Below, in pieces: positions 44,298 through 54,187 of a stretch of DNA of 64,000 bases. The notes under the pieces are model-generated. The model worked only from the letters and a program-made list of their open reading frames with translations, did no database searches and was not told the origin of the DNA. Origin of the DNA: an uncultured Eubacteriales bacterium (GTDB lineage Bacteria; Bacillota; Clostridia; Saccharofermentanales; Saccharofermentanaceae); the NCBI GenBank assembly GCA_900314745.1, contig OMWK01000002.1, positions 62,001-126,000 on the forward strand, written 5' to 3'. Each line of letters opens with the position of its first letter. The stretch's first letter is position 1. The position numbers and the translations under genes were made by a program.

Positions 44298-47200
44298 TTG
44301 ACTTATTTGCCGCCTTTTCTGCCATGATCTCAGCGTTTCTCACGGCATGAGCCGTGGAGATCATGAGCTTGATCCTGTTGAGCTGGTTAGCCTCGGAAGC
44401 ACCCGGATCGTAGTCGATCGGGATGATGTTCGAATTCGGATACTGTCGGCGCAGCTCCTTGATCATGCCCTTACCTGTTACATGGTTAGGAAGACATGCG
44501 AAAGGCTGTGAACAGATGATGTTCGGAACGCCGTCCTGTATAAGCTCGATCATCTCAGCCGTAAGGAACCATCCCTCACCGCATGTATTACCGCATGAGA
44601 GAACCTTCGAAGAATTCTTCGCGAGTTCTTCAATCCTCTCAGTCATCATGAACTTGCCGTTTGTCTTCTTAAACGCCTCATTAATGGGCTTTCTGAAGCT
44701 CTCCAGTATATCGATGAATCTGGAGTTGATAAATGCGGACTTCTTCGATCTTCCCATATTCGCAGCTGCCCATACGGGGTTGTATGCACAGTAGAGGAAG
44801 AAGTCGAGTACACCCGGAAGCACGCCCTCGCAGCCCTCCTGCTCGATTACGTCAAGAGCATTGTTATTGGCATCAGGCTGGAACTTAACGAGGATCTCAC
44901 CTACAAGACCGACTCTCGGCTTTCTGGGGATATCCTGCAAAGGAAGCTGGTCGAACTTCTCAACTGCAAGCTTGATAAACTTCTTATAGCTTCTAACCTT
45001 GGGGATGTTCTCGAGATCTACACCGATATCAGCGAGGCAGTCCCTGATCTTCTTCTTCTCCTCAGGGCTTCTATCCCAGTAATTGCCGGGCATTATCTGG
45101 TCGTAACGCTCCGTAAGTTCATCGGCGAATCCGGATTTGTTAAGCATCTGCCTTCCGATGCGGTTAAAGTACATGTAAAGTGCATTTGCAGAGCCCGGTA
45201 CCTTCTCATAAGGACGTGTCCTTAAGATGAGCGTAGTCATCATATCGCCGAGGCAGAGCGCTTCAATAGCGTTCTTAACGAACGGCAGTGTGATCTTGAA
45301 TCCCTCATTCTTCTCGAACTGCTGAACGGAAAGGGCAACAACGGGGATATTCGGATAACCCGCTTCCTTCAATGCCTTACGCAGGAATGCGACGTAGTTA
45401 GTCGCACGGCAACCTCCGCCCGTCTGTGTGATCATGAGTGTCGTGTTATCGGGATCGATCTCACCTTTGATGATCGCATTGATCATCTGACCAACTACAA
45501 TGATAGACGGGAAGCATGCATCGTTATTAACGAACTTCAGTCCGCATTCGATGTCTTCCCTTGTAGCCTGCTTAAGAAGCTTCATTCTGTATCCTGCAGA
45601 ATGGAATACGCTCTCGACGAATTCAAACTGAACGGGAGCCATCTGAGGAGCAAGGATAGTATGCTTCTTCTTGTCTTCCTTGGTAAACTCGACTCTCTTA
45701 AGTACATATGCGGGATTATTGGGATCAGCAGTAACTGCAGGCTTCTTACCCGCCTTTACGAGTTCATCCCTCTCGTTCATTGCAACGACAAGTGATCTCA
45801 TTCTGATCCTTGCTGCTCCGAGGTTACTTACCTCGTCGATCTTAAGAAGCGTATAGAGCTTGCCTGAAGACTCGAGTATCTCCTGAACCTGATCCGAAGT
45901 AACAGCATCGAGACCGCAGCCGAATGAAGTGAGCTGAACAAGCTCGAGATTAGGCTTTGTAATTACGAATGCCGCTGCCTCATAAAGTCTTGTGTGATAC
46001 ATCCACTGATCAACGACGCGGATAGGTCTTGCGAGTCTTCCGGGAACCGCGACGCAGTCCTCTGTAAGAACGCCGAGACCTAACTGATTGATCATCTCCG
46101 GGATGCCGTGGTTGATCTCAGGGTCGATGTGATAAGGCCTTCCTGCAAGGACGATGCCGTGCATTCCGCGCTTCTCCATCTCATAGATCATACGCGCGCC
46201 TTCGGTTCTGATGTCTTCCTTGAATCTGCCGTATTCCTCGGCACCTTCGTTAACCGCAACCTTGGCTTCAGCAAGAGTAACACCCTTGTCCTTAAACAGT
46301 TCAGAAAGCTTTTTAGCTACTTCATCGAGATCATCCAGAGGCATGAACGGATTCATGAAGTTGATGTTCTTCTCTTTGATGTTCTCGACGTTATTCCTGA
46401 TAACTTCAGGATAGGAACATACGATAGGACAGTTATAGTGATTGCCCGAATCCTTATTCTCAAGCGCTTCATATGGGATGTCGGGATAGAAGATATCCTT
46501 GATTCCGCGGCTTATGAGATTCTCGATATGGCCGTGCGCGAGCTTCGCGGGATAGCATACGGACTCCGAAGGGATAGTCTCCATTCCCTTCTCGTATATA
46601 GCGTGGCTCGAACGTGCGGATATGAGGACTCTGAAGCCGAGCTTTGTAAGCGTCGTAAACCAGAACGGGAAATTCTCGTACTGATTAAGAACACGCGGAA
46701 TTCCGAGAGTTCCTCTAGGTGCGTCTTTCTCGGCAAGAGGCTTATAAGCGAATGTTCTCTTGTACTTGTACTTGAACATATTGAAGACTTCCTCGCCGGA
46801 AGCATCTTCATCCGTATCAAGACCTACGCGCTCACCGTTCTCGCAGCGGTTGCCCGATACGAATCTGCTTCCGTTGGAGAAAGTGGATATCGTGAGCTTA
46901 CAGTGGTTGCCGCAGTAAGGGCATTCAGTATTCTCGCTCTCCATCTCGAAGCTCTCGAGCTCATCTGCCTTGAGGATGGTGGACTTAACATCGGAAGAAG
47001 CCTTGCTCTTAGCGATCAATGCGGCACCGAATGCACCCATAAGCCCTGCGATATTAGGTCTGATGACCTCTCTTTCAGATATGATCTCGAACGATCTTAA
47101 GATCGCGTCATTAAGGAATGTTCCTCCCTGTACTACGATCTTCTTGCCGAGCTGCTCGGTATCCCTGATCTTGATGACCTTGTAAAGAGCATTACGTACG

Positions 47201-48729
47201 ACGGAATAAGAAAGACCTGCGGATATGTCACCTACAGAAGCGCCTTCCTTCTGCGCCTGCTTAACCTTGGAGTTCATGAATACGGTACATCTCGTACCGA
47301 GGTCAACGGGGCTCTTCGCATCGAGCGCTGCCTTGGAGAATGACACGGGATCCATACCGAGCGTCTGCGCGAAAGTCTGAATGAACGAACCGCATCCTGA
47401 TGAGCAGGCCTCATTGAGCATAATGGAATCGATAACTCCGTTTCTTATCCTCATGCACTTCATGTCCTGACCGCCGATGTCGATGATGAAATCAACGTCT
47501 GGACAGAAGAACTTGGCGCCCTGGAAGTGAGCCATTGTCTCGATCTCTCCGATATCGACGCCGAGACCGGCCTTGATTATGTTCTCACCGTATCCGGTGG
47601 CACATGAATATCTGATATACGCATCCTTGCCGATCTTGGAATAGATGTCCTTAAGTATCTCAACAGCGGAGAACACGGGGTTACCCCTGTTGGAGCTGTA
47701 ATACGAGTAGACCATCTGTCCTTCTTCGTTGATAAGAACAGCCTTTGTCGTAGTTGAACCTGCATCGATACCAAGATAGAGAGGGCCTTTCTGAGCCGCG
47801 ATATCATGCATCTCGACCTTGTCCTTCTCGTGCCTTGTATAGAACTTCTGCTTCTGCTCCTCATTGTCGAACAGCGGAGCAATCCTTATGATATCCGGCG
47901 TGAAGCCTTCCCTGTTCTTAAACTTCTCGATAAGCTCGGGAAGATGGACGGGAGCATCATCTGAACTTAATGCAGCACCGAGCGCTACGTAAATCTCAGC
48001 CTCATCAGGCATCCAGAATGAATCGACCTTATCTGCGAGCGTTCTCTCGAAGGCGCTTCTAAGCTCGGAATTGAAGAACAGCGGGCCTCCAAGGAAAGCT
48101 ACATGTCCCTTGATGGGTCTTCCGCATGCAAGTCCGGAAATAGTCTGATTTACTACCGACTGGTAGATGGAAGCCGCGAGATCCTCCTTGGCTGCACCCT
48201 CGTTGATAAGGGGCTGAAGGTCACTCTTTGCGAATACGCCGCAGCGGCTCGCGATAGTATAGAGTGAACGGTAATCCTTGGCGAAGTTGTTAAGTCCGTC
48301 GGCATCAGTCTGAAGAAGTGACGCCATCTGGTCGATGAATGCACCCGTACCGCCTGCGCATGTACCGTTCATTCTCTGCTCGATAACAGGGTGAAGATAT
48401 GTGATCTTGGCATCCTCACCGCCGAGCTCGATGATAACGTCCGTCTCGGGATGGTACTTCTTGATGGCCTGAGTCTCCGCCATAACCTCCTGCGTGAACT
48501 TCAAACCGAGCCAGTTAGCTACGGACAGTCCGCCGGAGCCCGTAATGGTAACGGAAGCCTCAAGATTCGGGAACTTAGTATTAAGCTCTTCGAAAAGCTG
48601 ATTCAAAAGACCCGCAATATCAGAATGGTGTCTTCTGTATTCACGATGCACGATCTTCTCGCCATCGAGCAAAACAATCTTAATAGTCGTTGATCCGATA
48701 TCAAGTCCTAATCTGTATCTGATTTCCAT
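44290..48729 (-). CDS. Giant 2-hydroxyacyl-CoA dehydratase activase/dehydratase-like fusion
   Basis: About 1,479 residues. Two ASKHA-type activase domains (BadF/BcrA family) come first: LGLDIGSTTIKIVLLDG at the start and YLGIDAGSTTTKAVLINEEG near 320. Each has its iron-sulfur motif (NGTCAGGTGAFIDQ and NEACSSGCGSFIQTF). A DUF2229-type region follows (from about 660), then a dehydratase-subunit-like part containing NNDACFPSIIVVGQMI and SCGNTCGEGWFL. Such fusions are common in Clostridia, but their substrate is unknown. The ATG at 48729 is preferred because GGAAAG lies upstream; an ATG at 48744 overlaps the previous gene. Confidence 0.88.
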   Translation of the reverse strand: MEIRYRLGLDIGSTTIKIVLLDGEKIVHREYRRHHSDIAGLLNQLFEELNTKFPNLEASVTITGSGGLSVANWLGLKFTQEVMAETQAIKKYHPETDVIIELGGEDAKITYLHPVIEQRMNGTCAGGTGAFIDQMASLLQTDADGLNNFAKDYRSLYTIASRCGVFAKSDLQPLINEGAAKEDLAASIYQSVVNQTISGLACGRPIKGHVAFLGGPLFFNSELRSAFERTLADKVDSFWMPDEAEIYVALGAALSSDDAPVHLPELIEKFKNREGFTPDIIRIAPLFDNEEQKQKFYTRHEKDKVEMHDIAAQKGPLYLGIDAGSTTTKAVLINEEGQMVYSYYSSNRGNPVFSAVEILKDIYSKIGKDAYIRYSCATGYGENIIKAGLGVDIGEIETMAHFQGAKFFCPDVDFIIDIGGQDMKCMRIRNGVIDSIMLNEACSSGCGSFIQTFAQTLGMDPVSFSKAALDAKSPVDLGTRCTVFMNSKVKQAQKEGASVGDISAGLSYSVVRNALYKVIKIRDTEQLGKKIVVQGGTFLNDAILRSFEIISEREVIRPNIAGLMGAFGAALIAKSKASSDVKSTILKADELESFEMESENTECPYCGNHCKLTISTFSNGSRFVSGNRCENGERVGLDTDEDASGEEVFNMFKYKYKRTFAYKPLAEKDAPRGTLGIPRVLNQYENFPFWFTTLTKLGFRVLISARSSHAIYEKGMETIPSESVCYPAKLAHGHIENLISRGIKDIFYPDIPYEALENKDSGNHYNCPIVCSYPEVIRNNVENIKEKNINFMNPFMPLDDLDEVAKKLSELFKDKGVTLAEAKVAVNEGAEEYGRFKEDIRTEGARMIYEMEKRGMHGIVLAGRPYHIDPEINHGIPEMINQLGLGVLTEDCVAVPGRLARPIRVVDQWMYHTRLYEAAAFVITKPNLELVQLTSFGCGLDAVTSDQVQEILESSGKLYTLLKIDEVSNLGAARIRMRSLVVAMNERDELVKAGKKPAVTADPNNPAYVLKRVEFTKEDKKKHTILAPQMAPVQFEFVESVFHSAGYRMKLLKQATREDIECGLKFVNNDACFPSIIVVGQMINAIIKGEIDPDNTTLMITQTGGGCRATNYVAFLRKALKEAGYPNIPVVALSVQQFEKNEGFKITLPFVKNAIEALCLGDMMTTLILRTRPYEKVPGSANALYMYFNRIGRQMLNKSGFADELTERYDQIMPGNYWDRSPEEKKKIRDCLADIGVDLENIPKVRSYKKFIKLAVEKFDQLPLQDIPRKPRVGLVGEILVKFQPDANNNALDVIEQEGCEGVLPGVLDFFLYCAYNPVWAAANMGRSKKSAFINSRFIDILESFRKPINEAFKKTNGKFMMTERIEELAKNSSKVLSCGNTCGEGWFLTAEMIELIQDGVPNIICSQPFACLPNHVTGKGMIKELRRQYPNSNIIPIDYDPGASEANQLNRIKLMISTAHAVRNAEIMAEKAANKSNE

Positions 48730-48733
48730 TAGA

Positions 48734-49525
48734 TCACTTTCCATCCTTATGTCTTATATCTTCAAGTGGTGTTCCCTTAGGCTGATTCCTGCTGGTTGTG
48801 CTCCTGTTAGCACGCTCACCGAGGGTCTTCCTCGCGGCTGCATACGGAACTATCTGATCGAATGCAACACGCCTCTTATTTTTGCCAACGGGAATCGTTC
48901 CGAACACCTTAAGGGACTTCTCCCTCAATTCACTCATCCGGTTCTTCTGTTCCTGTCTAACCGACTCTCTGAAGTCTCCGTCCCTTAAAACCTTCCTGAA
49001 CTCAGGCGTCAGCGATATCTGCAACAGCTCATCGGGAACGCCTCTTGCGAGGTCAAAATCCTTGCCGAACTGATCCTTGCTCTCGAGATTAAGAGCATCT
49101 ATGCACTTAACTACATTCTCCTCAAAAAGAGAGTAGTCGCAGTCGATTCCGAGCGACAGCGGCATACCGGCAAAGTTCAGATGAACATACGGAAGATTCC
49201 TTGTAAAAATCAGGTGAAGTGCGATGAGCTTCATGTAGGATTCAAGGTTAATGCACTCCTGATCGCATATGATGGCCATTGAACCGCTCATCGCCATATT
49301 CGCTATATCGCTTCGCTCGTCCTCGAATCCGCATGCCCACAGATGATAAAGTTCCCTGTAGACCTCATTCTTAAACTTCTCAAAATCACGGCACAAAGGC
49401 GCCGCAATAACCGGTGTACCAATGTTGAAGATATACTGCATATACGAGACCTCCATATACTGAGGCACGCTGAAGTATTTTATGTATGCAGCAATATCTC
49501 TAGCGTTGTAAATATACTTAGTCAA
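48734..49525 (-). CDS. Unknown protein preceding the activase fusion
   Basis: A 263-residue protein if translation starts at TTG 49525, which has GGAG six bases upstream; a GTG at 49546 has no ribosome site. It has no signal peptide or membrane helix. The first 170 residues look globular and mixed helix/strand; the last 90 are highly charged (Arg/Lys/Glu), ending in a probably disordered basic tail. Cysteines are few and not clustered, so it is not an obvious iron-sulfur protein. I do not recognise a family. It ends four bases before the activase fusion start, so a shared role is possible. Confidence 0.65.
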   Translation of the reverse strand: MTKYIYNARDIAAYIKYFSVPQYMEVSYMQYIFNIGTPVIAAPLCRDFEKFKNEVYRELYHLWACGFEDERSDIANMAMSGSMAIICDQECINLESYMKLIALHLIFTRNLPYVHLNFAGMPLSLGIDCDYSLFEENVVKCIDALNLESKDQFGKDFDLARGVPDELLQISLTPEFRKVLRDGDFRESVRQEQKNRMSELREKSLKVFGTIPVGKNKRRVAFDQIVPYAAARKTLGERANRSTTSRNQPKGTPLEDIRHKDGK

Positions 49526-49559
49526 TTCTCTCTCCGTTCCGGACACAATAAATCATTTT

Positions 49560-49565
49560 AGTATA
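49560..49565 (-). promoter_or_regulatory. -10-like element upstream of the 49.5 kb gene
   Basis: TATACT on the minus strand lies 34 bases before the TTG start at 49525, just past the terminator of the preceding gene. No convincing -35 is seen because that position falls inside the terminator hairpin. Confidence 0.35.
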
Positions 49566-49568
49566 ACA

Positions 49569-49597
49569 TAAAAAGGACCGTCTTAGATGACGGCCCT
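49569..49597 (-). terminator. Rho-independent terminator of the secreted glucosaminidase gene
   Basis: On the minus strand AGGGCCGTC pairs with GACGGTCCT (49597-49589 with 49582-49574, one G-U pair), six-base loop, followed by a T-rich tract. Confidence 0.75.
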
Positions 49598-49629
49598 AAT
49601 AAAAATAATAATTATAAGACTAAGCTTCG

Positions 49630-51357
49630 TCAGTACGGACTGAATCCGGCGTTAGTACACAGATTCGCAAATTCCGTAGATCTCGAGAATCCGTGATATA
49701 CATCAAGCCTTGAGCTTCCGGTCGCGAGCCTGTTAAGCCAGTAACTTAATCCAACCTCGTCGCACTCTCTTCCAAGGAACGCATTGTACAGTATCCTTAC
49801 ATACTGTTCGTCGGACAGATTCCTGCCGAGCATCTCCTGGCTGAATACGAAGCCGTAAGCCGCATCCTCACCGGACAGACCTTCATTCTTGATCCTGTTA
49901 TACCAGTAGTTGATACCAACAGTATCCGGATCTCTCTGCAGTGTGGATCTGTACATATAGATCAGGAATGTCTCGATTCCGTCTCTTCCTACCCATCCTC
50001 CGGTTGTCGGAGGAGCGATCTCATTCGGAGGAAGCGGTACGGCAGAACCGGGCATATTATCATATACGGGTATTCTGAATACCTCACCGGAATCATAAAG
50101 GCCTGCTCTGATATAAGCTGTCTGCATGCGGGCTGCCTCTGTATAGACGGAAGCCGTTGCAGTCATGTACTGGTGATAGCCCTTATCTCTGGGAGACGCG
50201 GGATCGAAGTTAAATCTCATGAAGTAAAGTGTTCCCTGTCCTGCCCAGATGTAATTATCCCTCATCCACATGGCACCGCCGACGATTGACTTGCCGGGTG
50301 TGTCCCAGGGAATAAGGTATGTGGAGTTGAATGCGGGATCGCTTGTACCGTTCTGAGCGAAGTTAAGTCCGCCTACGGTAGCGTCGATGACATTTGAATA
50401 AGCACCGATGTTGTAGAGGTTATAGTAACCAGTAGTACCTCTTGATGAATTGCTTCCTCCCTTGCTGCACTCCTGAATGCAGTGAGCTGCAAGGAATATC
50501 GGGTTTACATCAGCAATGTTACCCGCATCGGCAAAGATATCGCAGTAATTGATTACATCACCGTTCTGGTTAGGAGCTGATGTATTAAGGAACGTTCCGG
50601 GAAGAATGCCCTGTACATGAGCTGACGGGATGCTGTTGTCTGCTGTGTACGTAAGATCAAGGAACTGGAACACAGCAGTCTCATTAAGAGAGTTTCTGGG
50701 ATCCATATAGAATGAAACGATCTCAGCTGAAGCATTGACCCATGTGGATGCATCATAAACCGTGTAAGTATTGGTAGCGGCATTGTATGAGAAATCAGCC
50801 TTGGACTTCCATGAACCGTTGCTGTTGTTGCTTATCAGTGAACCGCCGGGTCTTGTCTCGATGCCTACAGCCGTATTCCAGTCCATACCCGTATAGACAG
50901 GAACGAACTGCCATGACGGATGCGCGTTATGCATATCACGAAGATACGGCTTATAGCTTTCCGGGAAGCTTGCTATGGCAGACTCGAAAGCGCTGTCAGT
51001 GGGGCCTGTTCCGGAAGGATCGAGCCTTACATAGTAAGCGGCAACATATCCTGATCTGACTTCACCGTTAGAAGTGTAGTTAATGCTGTACCATGTCGAG
51101 AGATCCGACGTATCTGTCGATGCGGCAAAAGTCGAACCGGTTACCTGAATTCTCTGGTTAAGACCTATGGAACCAAGATTTCTCGACTGATTTGTGGGAT
51201 ACTCACGGACATTTACTCCACTGTTGCAGTTAATGACGGTAGCATTGGCTGCTATATCGGCACTTACTGTCTTGGATGCGAAGTTTCCGAAGAATCCTAA
51301 CGCAATTACAGTCGCCAGAAGCGCGGCGGCTATTCTACTTACAAAACTCTTTCTCAT
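49630..51357 (-). CDS. Secreted SH3 - N-acetylglucosaminidase-like - DUF4214 protein
   Basis: A signal peptide (1 to about 33) is followed by a bacterial SH3 domain (about 38-112, SGVNVREYPTN). A central glucosaminidase-like domain (about 125-420) starts FPESYKPYLRDMHNAHPSWQFVPV and has a probable catalytic Glu296 in AAHCIQECS with the downstream GYYNLYNIGAY. A Pro-rich linker leads to a C-terminal DUF4214 region (about 456-575) with two LYxxxLxRxxDxxGLxxW-like motifs. It probably cleaves peptidoglycan at the cell surface. The same DUF4214 module occurs in the SGNH protein at 24-25 kb. It is the last gene of the Lrp-aminotransferase-prfB run. Confidence 0.87.
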   Translation of the reverse strand: MRKSFVSRIAAALLATVIALGFFGNFASKTVSADIAANATVINCNSGVNVREYPTNQSRNLGSIGLNQRIQVTGSTFAASTDTSDLSTWYSINYTSNGEVRSGYVAAYYVRLDPSGTGPTDSAFESAIASFPESYKPYLRDMHNAHPSWQFVPVYTGMDWNTAVGIETRPGGSLISNNSNGSWKSKADFSYNAATNTYTVYDASTWVNASAEIVSFYMDPRNSLNETAVFQFLDLTYTADNSIPSAHVQGILPGTFLNTSAPNQNGDVINYCDIFADAGNIADVNPIFLAAHCIQECSKGGSNSSRGTTGYYNLYNIGAYSNVIDATVGGLNFAQNGTSDPAFNSTYLIPWDTPGKSIVGGAMWMRDNYIWAGQGTLYFMRFNFDPASPRDKGYHQYMTATASVYTEAARMQTAYIRAGLYDSGEVFRIPVYDNMPGSAVPLPPNEIAPPTTGGWVGRDGIETFLIYMYRSTLQRDPDTVGINYWYNRIKNEGLSGEDAAYGFVFSQEMLGRNLSDEQYVRILYNAFLGRECDEVGLSYWLNRLATGSSRLDVYHGFSRSTEFANLCTNAGFSPY

Positions 51358-51369
51358 ACTGAAACTCCC

Positions 51370-52479
51370 TTATTTCTGTATCTTCATTCCTGAGAGGAAC
51401 GCATTGATGAATCCGTCGATCTTGCCGTCCATTACGGCGTCAACATCAACTTCCACATAACCGGTCCTCTCATCCTTAACCTGTGTGTAAGGACAGAAAA
51501 CATAAGATCTTATCTGTGAACCCCATGCAATATCCTTCTGATCTCCCTTGAGGTCTTCAATCTTCTCCATCTGAGCTGCTTCTGCAAGCGCGAAGAGCTT
51601 TGACTTCAGCATGTTCATTGCAGATTCCATGTTCTGAACCTGCGAACGCTCAGCCTGGCAGGCAACTACGATACCCGTAGGATAGTGTGTAATTCTGACG
51701 GCTGTATCAGTCTTATTGATATGCTGTCCGCCCTTACCTGTAGCTCTGTACTTATCTACACGCAGATCCTTTGGATCGATCTTGATATCGATATTCGTAT
51801 CCATCTCAGGGATAACTTCACAGGAAGCAAATGAAGTATGTCTTCTTCCCGCAGAGTCAAAAGGTGAGATTCTTACAAGCCTGTGTACGCCCAATTCGGA
51901 TCTTAAGAAACCGTATGCGTTCTCACCAATAATCTTGATGGAACAGGACTTAACACCTGCTTCTTCTCCCTCGAGATAATCGAGAAGCTGAACCTGATAT
52001 CCCTTTGCTTCAGACCACCTTGTGTACATTCTGTAGAGCATTCCTGCCCAGTCCATGGCCTCTGTTCCGCCGGCACCTGCCTGCAGGGACAGGATCGCGT
52101 TATTCTTGTCGTAAGGACCGGTAAGCAAAGTCTCGAGACGCATCTTCTCGAAGTCCTGCTTAAACTTGTCAACTCCCGCCTGAAGTTCAGGAAGAGCGCT
52201 CATATCCTCTTCATCGTTTGCAAGTTCACAAAGGGCGAGAAGGTCCTCCCTGTCTGTAGCGAGTCTATTGTAATTCTCAACCTTCTGCTGCATGCGGCGA
52301 AGATCTGTCTGAAGCTTCTGAGCCTTGGCAACATCATTCCAGAATGTGGGATCCTGGGTCATTGCCTCCAGCTCGCTTATCTTGGTAGATAGCGAATCGA
52401 TGTGAAGAGAGTCCTTAAGCTCTGCAATCGGCTGCTCATAGGACTCAAGTTCAAGTCTGACGTTATCAAATTCCAGCAT
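51370..52479 (-). CDS. prfB: Peptide chain release factor 2, no programmed frameshift
   Basis: Terminates translation at UAA and UGA. The stop-codon-reading tripeptide SPF is in VRISPFDSAGRRHTSF and the catalytic GGQ in ATGKGGQHINKTDTAVRI. The 369-residue frame is continuous from the start. The region where many bacteria have the CUUUGA frameshift (after about codon 25) reads DSLHIDSLS without a stop, so this copy is not autoregulated that way. It overlaps the aminotransferase stop by one base (TAATG). Confidence 0.95.
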   Translation of the reverse strand: MLEFDNVRLELESYEQPIAELKDSLHIDSLSTKISELEAMTQDPTFWNDVAKAQKLQTDLRRMQQKVENYNRLATDREDLLALCELANDEEDMSALPELQAGVDKFKQDFEKMRLETLLTGPYDKNNAILSLQAGAGGTEAMDWAGMLYRMYTRWSEAKGYQVQLLDYLEGEEAGVKSCSIKIIGENAYGFLRSELGVHRLVRISPFDSAGRRHTSFASCEVIPEMDTNIDIKIDPKDLRVDKYRATGKGGQHINKTDTAVRITHYPTGIVVACQAERSQVQNMESAMNMLKSKLFALAEAAQMEKIEDLKGDQKDIAWGSQIRSYVFCPYTQVKDERTGYVEVDVDAVMDGKIDGFINAFLSGMKIQK

Positions 52480-53666
52480 TAATGATTTCCCTTTCGCAAT
52501 TCTTCTGTAAACTCAGCGAGTCTTTCCATCGCGGTCTTGATATTCTCCATGGAAGCTGCATAACTGATGCGCACGTTATCCTTGCCGCACTCACCGAAAG
52601 CACTTCCGGGAACGATTGCAACCTTCTTCTCCATGAGGAACCTCTCACAGAATTCCTCTGAAGTAAGTCCCGTATTCTTGATCGACGGGAACGCATAGAA
52701 TGCACCCGAAGGAGTAAAACACTCAAGACCTGCATCTTCAAGTCCCTTGATGATGACTCTTCTTCTGTGGTTGTATTCGTCTCTCATGGCGATTACGTCA
52801 TCGTCACAGTTATAAGCAGCCTCAACGACAGCAAACTGAGACATTGACGGAGCGCTCATAATGCAGTACTGATGAATCTTAGTCATCGGAGCGATGAGTT
52901 CCTTGGGACCCAGCACATATCCTATACGGAAACCCGTCATGGCATAGGACTTCGAGAAACCGTTGATCATTACAACACGGTCCTGAAGCTCGGGGAATCT
53001 TGTAAGTGAACTCGGCTCGTCGCTTACATAATTAAGTTCACAGTAAAGCTCATCCGATATGACTATGATGTCGGGGTGCTTCATGAGAACATCCCTGATC
53101 GGCTTAAGATCCTCCATTGTCATTACGGCACCTGTAGGGTTGCCGGGATAACCGAGAATAAGATACTTGGTCTTATCAGTAATCGCTGCCTCGAGGTCCT
53201 CAGCCTTAAGCTTGAAGTCATCCTCCTGTCTTGTGGAGATGATGACGGGAACTCCGTGAGCAAAAAGAACCGTAGCCTTATATGCAACGAAGCAGGGCTC
53301 TACGATGATTACTTCATCACCGGGATTGATAAGTGCTCTTGCAGCAAGATCAAGTCCTTCGGATCCGCCGACCGTGATAAGACACTGGCCGTTGGGATTA
53401 TACTCGACACCGTAACGCCTCTTGATGTAAGAGGTAATTGCCTTCTTGGCATTGGTGTAACCCGCATTAGGAGAATAATGTGTATATCCGTCAACGAGTG
53501 AATTGATACCTGCTTCCCTGATGGACCACGGTGTGACAAAATCAGGCTCACCGATGGAAAGCGATATGACGCCCTTCATCTCACTTGCAAGATCGAAGAA
53601 CTTACGTATGGCGGAAGGCGGTACACTCGCAACGCATGATGAGATTTTTGAATTAAGATCTGTCAT
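52479..53666 (-). CDS. Class I/II pyridoxal-phosphate aminotransferase
   Basis: A 395-residue fold-type I aminotransferase. Motifs: ISLSIGEPDFVTPWSIREA near the N terminus, GYPGNPTGAVM, ISDELYCELNY, and the PLP-lysine motif NGFSKSYAMTGFRIGYV. These fit the aspartate/aromatic aminotransferase group often called PatA. It overlaps the Lrp-family gene by four bases; the pairing suggests that the regulator senses the substrate or product amino acid. The exact amino-acid specificity is not readable. Confidence 0.93.
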   Translation of the reverse strand: MTDLNSKISSCVASVPPSAIRKFFDLASEMKGVISLSIGEPDFVTPWSIREAGINSLVDGYTHYSPNAGYTNAKKAITSYIKRRYGVEYNPNGQCLITVGGSEGLDLAARALINPGDEVIIVEPCFVAYKATVLFAHGVPVIISTRQEDDFKLKAEDLEAAITDKTKYLILGYPGNPTGAVMTMEDLKPIRDVLMKHPDIIVISDELYCELNYVSDEPSSLTRFPELQDRVVMINGFSKSYAMTGFRIGYVLGPKELIAPMTKIHQYCIMSAPSMSQFAVVEAAYNCDDDVIAMRDEYNHRRRVIIKGLEDAGLECFTPSGAFYAFPSIKNTGLTSEEFCERFLMEKKVAIVPGSAFGECGKDNVRISYAASMENIKTAMERLAEFTEELRKGNH

Positions 53667-54151
53667 AATACGATCGCCTGCCTGTCATCAGTAGTCTCAT
53701 CTTCAAAGAAGATGCCGTTGGACTTGTATTTCTTAAGTATGAAGTGTGTTGCCGTTGAGAGAACTCCCTCGGAAGTAGCAACCTTGTTATATACGAACTC
53801 AGCGATATTCTTAAGGCTGTCATCGTTGTAGATGAGCAGAAGGTCGAATGCACCTGACATCAGGTAGCAGTCAGTAACCTTATCATACTTGCTGAGAAGC
53901 TTGGCGATATTATCAAAGCCTCTGTCCCTCTGAGGTGTGATACGAACTTCGATTAACGCCGTAACCTTCTCGGGATAGGACTTAGCCCAGTTGATCTCGG
54001 CTGTATAACCAAGAAGGATCTTCTCCTCCTTAAGTCTCTCGATCTCAGCCTCAACTTCAGGTGTTGAGACTCCGAGCTGAACTGCTATATCCGCAGGAAC
54101 CGCTCTCGGATCCTTCTCAATAATCTTCAGTAATTCGATATCGTCAATCAT
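53663..54151 (-). CDS. Lrp/AsnC family transcriptional regulator
   Basis: A 162-residue protein with an N-terminal winged helix (AVPADIAVQLGVSTPEVEAEIERLKEE) and a C-terminal RAM/ACT-like ligand domain (TALIEVRITPQRDRGFDNIAKLL, then CYLMSGAFDLLLIYN). The GGAGG site is well placed. It overlaps the aminotransferase gene by four bases, so it probably regulates amino-acid metabolism through that enzyme. Confidence 0.93.
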   Translation of the reverse strand: MIDDIELLKIIEKDPRAVPADIAVQLGVSTPEVEAEIERLKEEKILLGYTAEINWAKSYPEKVTALIEVRITPQRDRGFDNIAKLLSKYDKVTDCYLMSGAFDLLLIYNDDSLKNIAEFVYNKVATSEGVLSTATHFILKKYKSNGIFFEDETTDDRQAIVL

Positions 54152-54187
54152 AATTCACCTCCGCTGGTACGGCATAGATATTTGATT

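Noticed and set aside
46108..47100. 330-codon plus-strand open frame opposite the activase fusion
   Set aside because: Shadow of a highly conserved gene; no ribosome site or recognisable motif.
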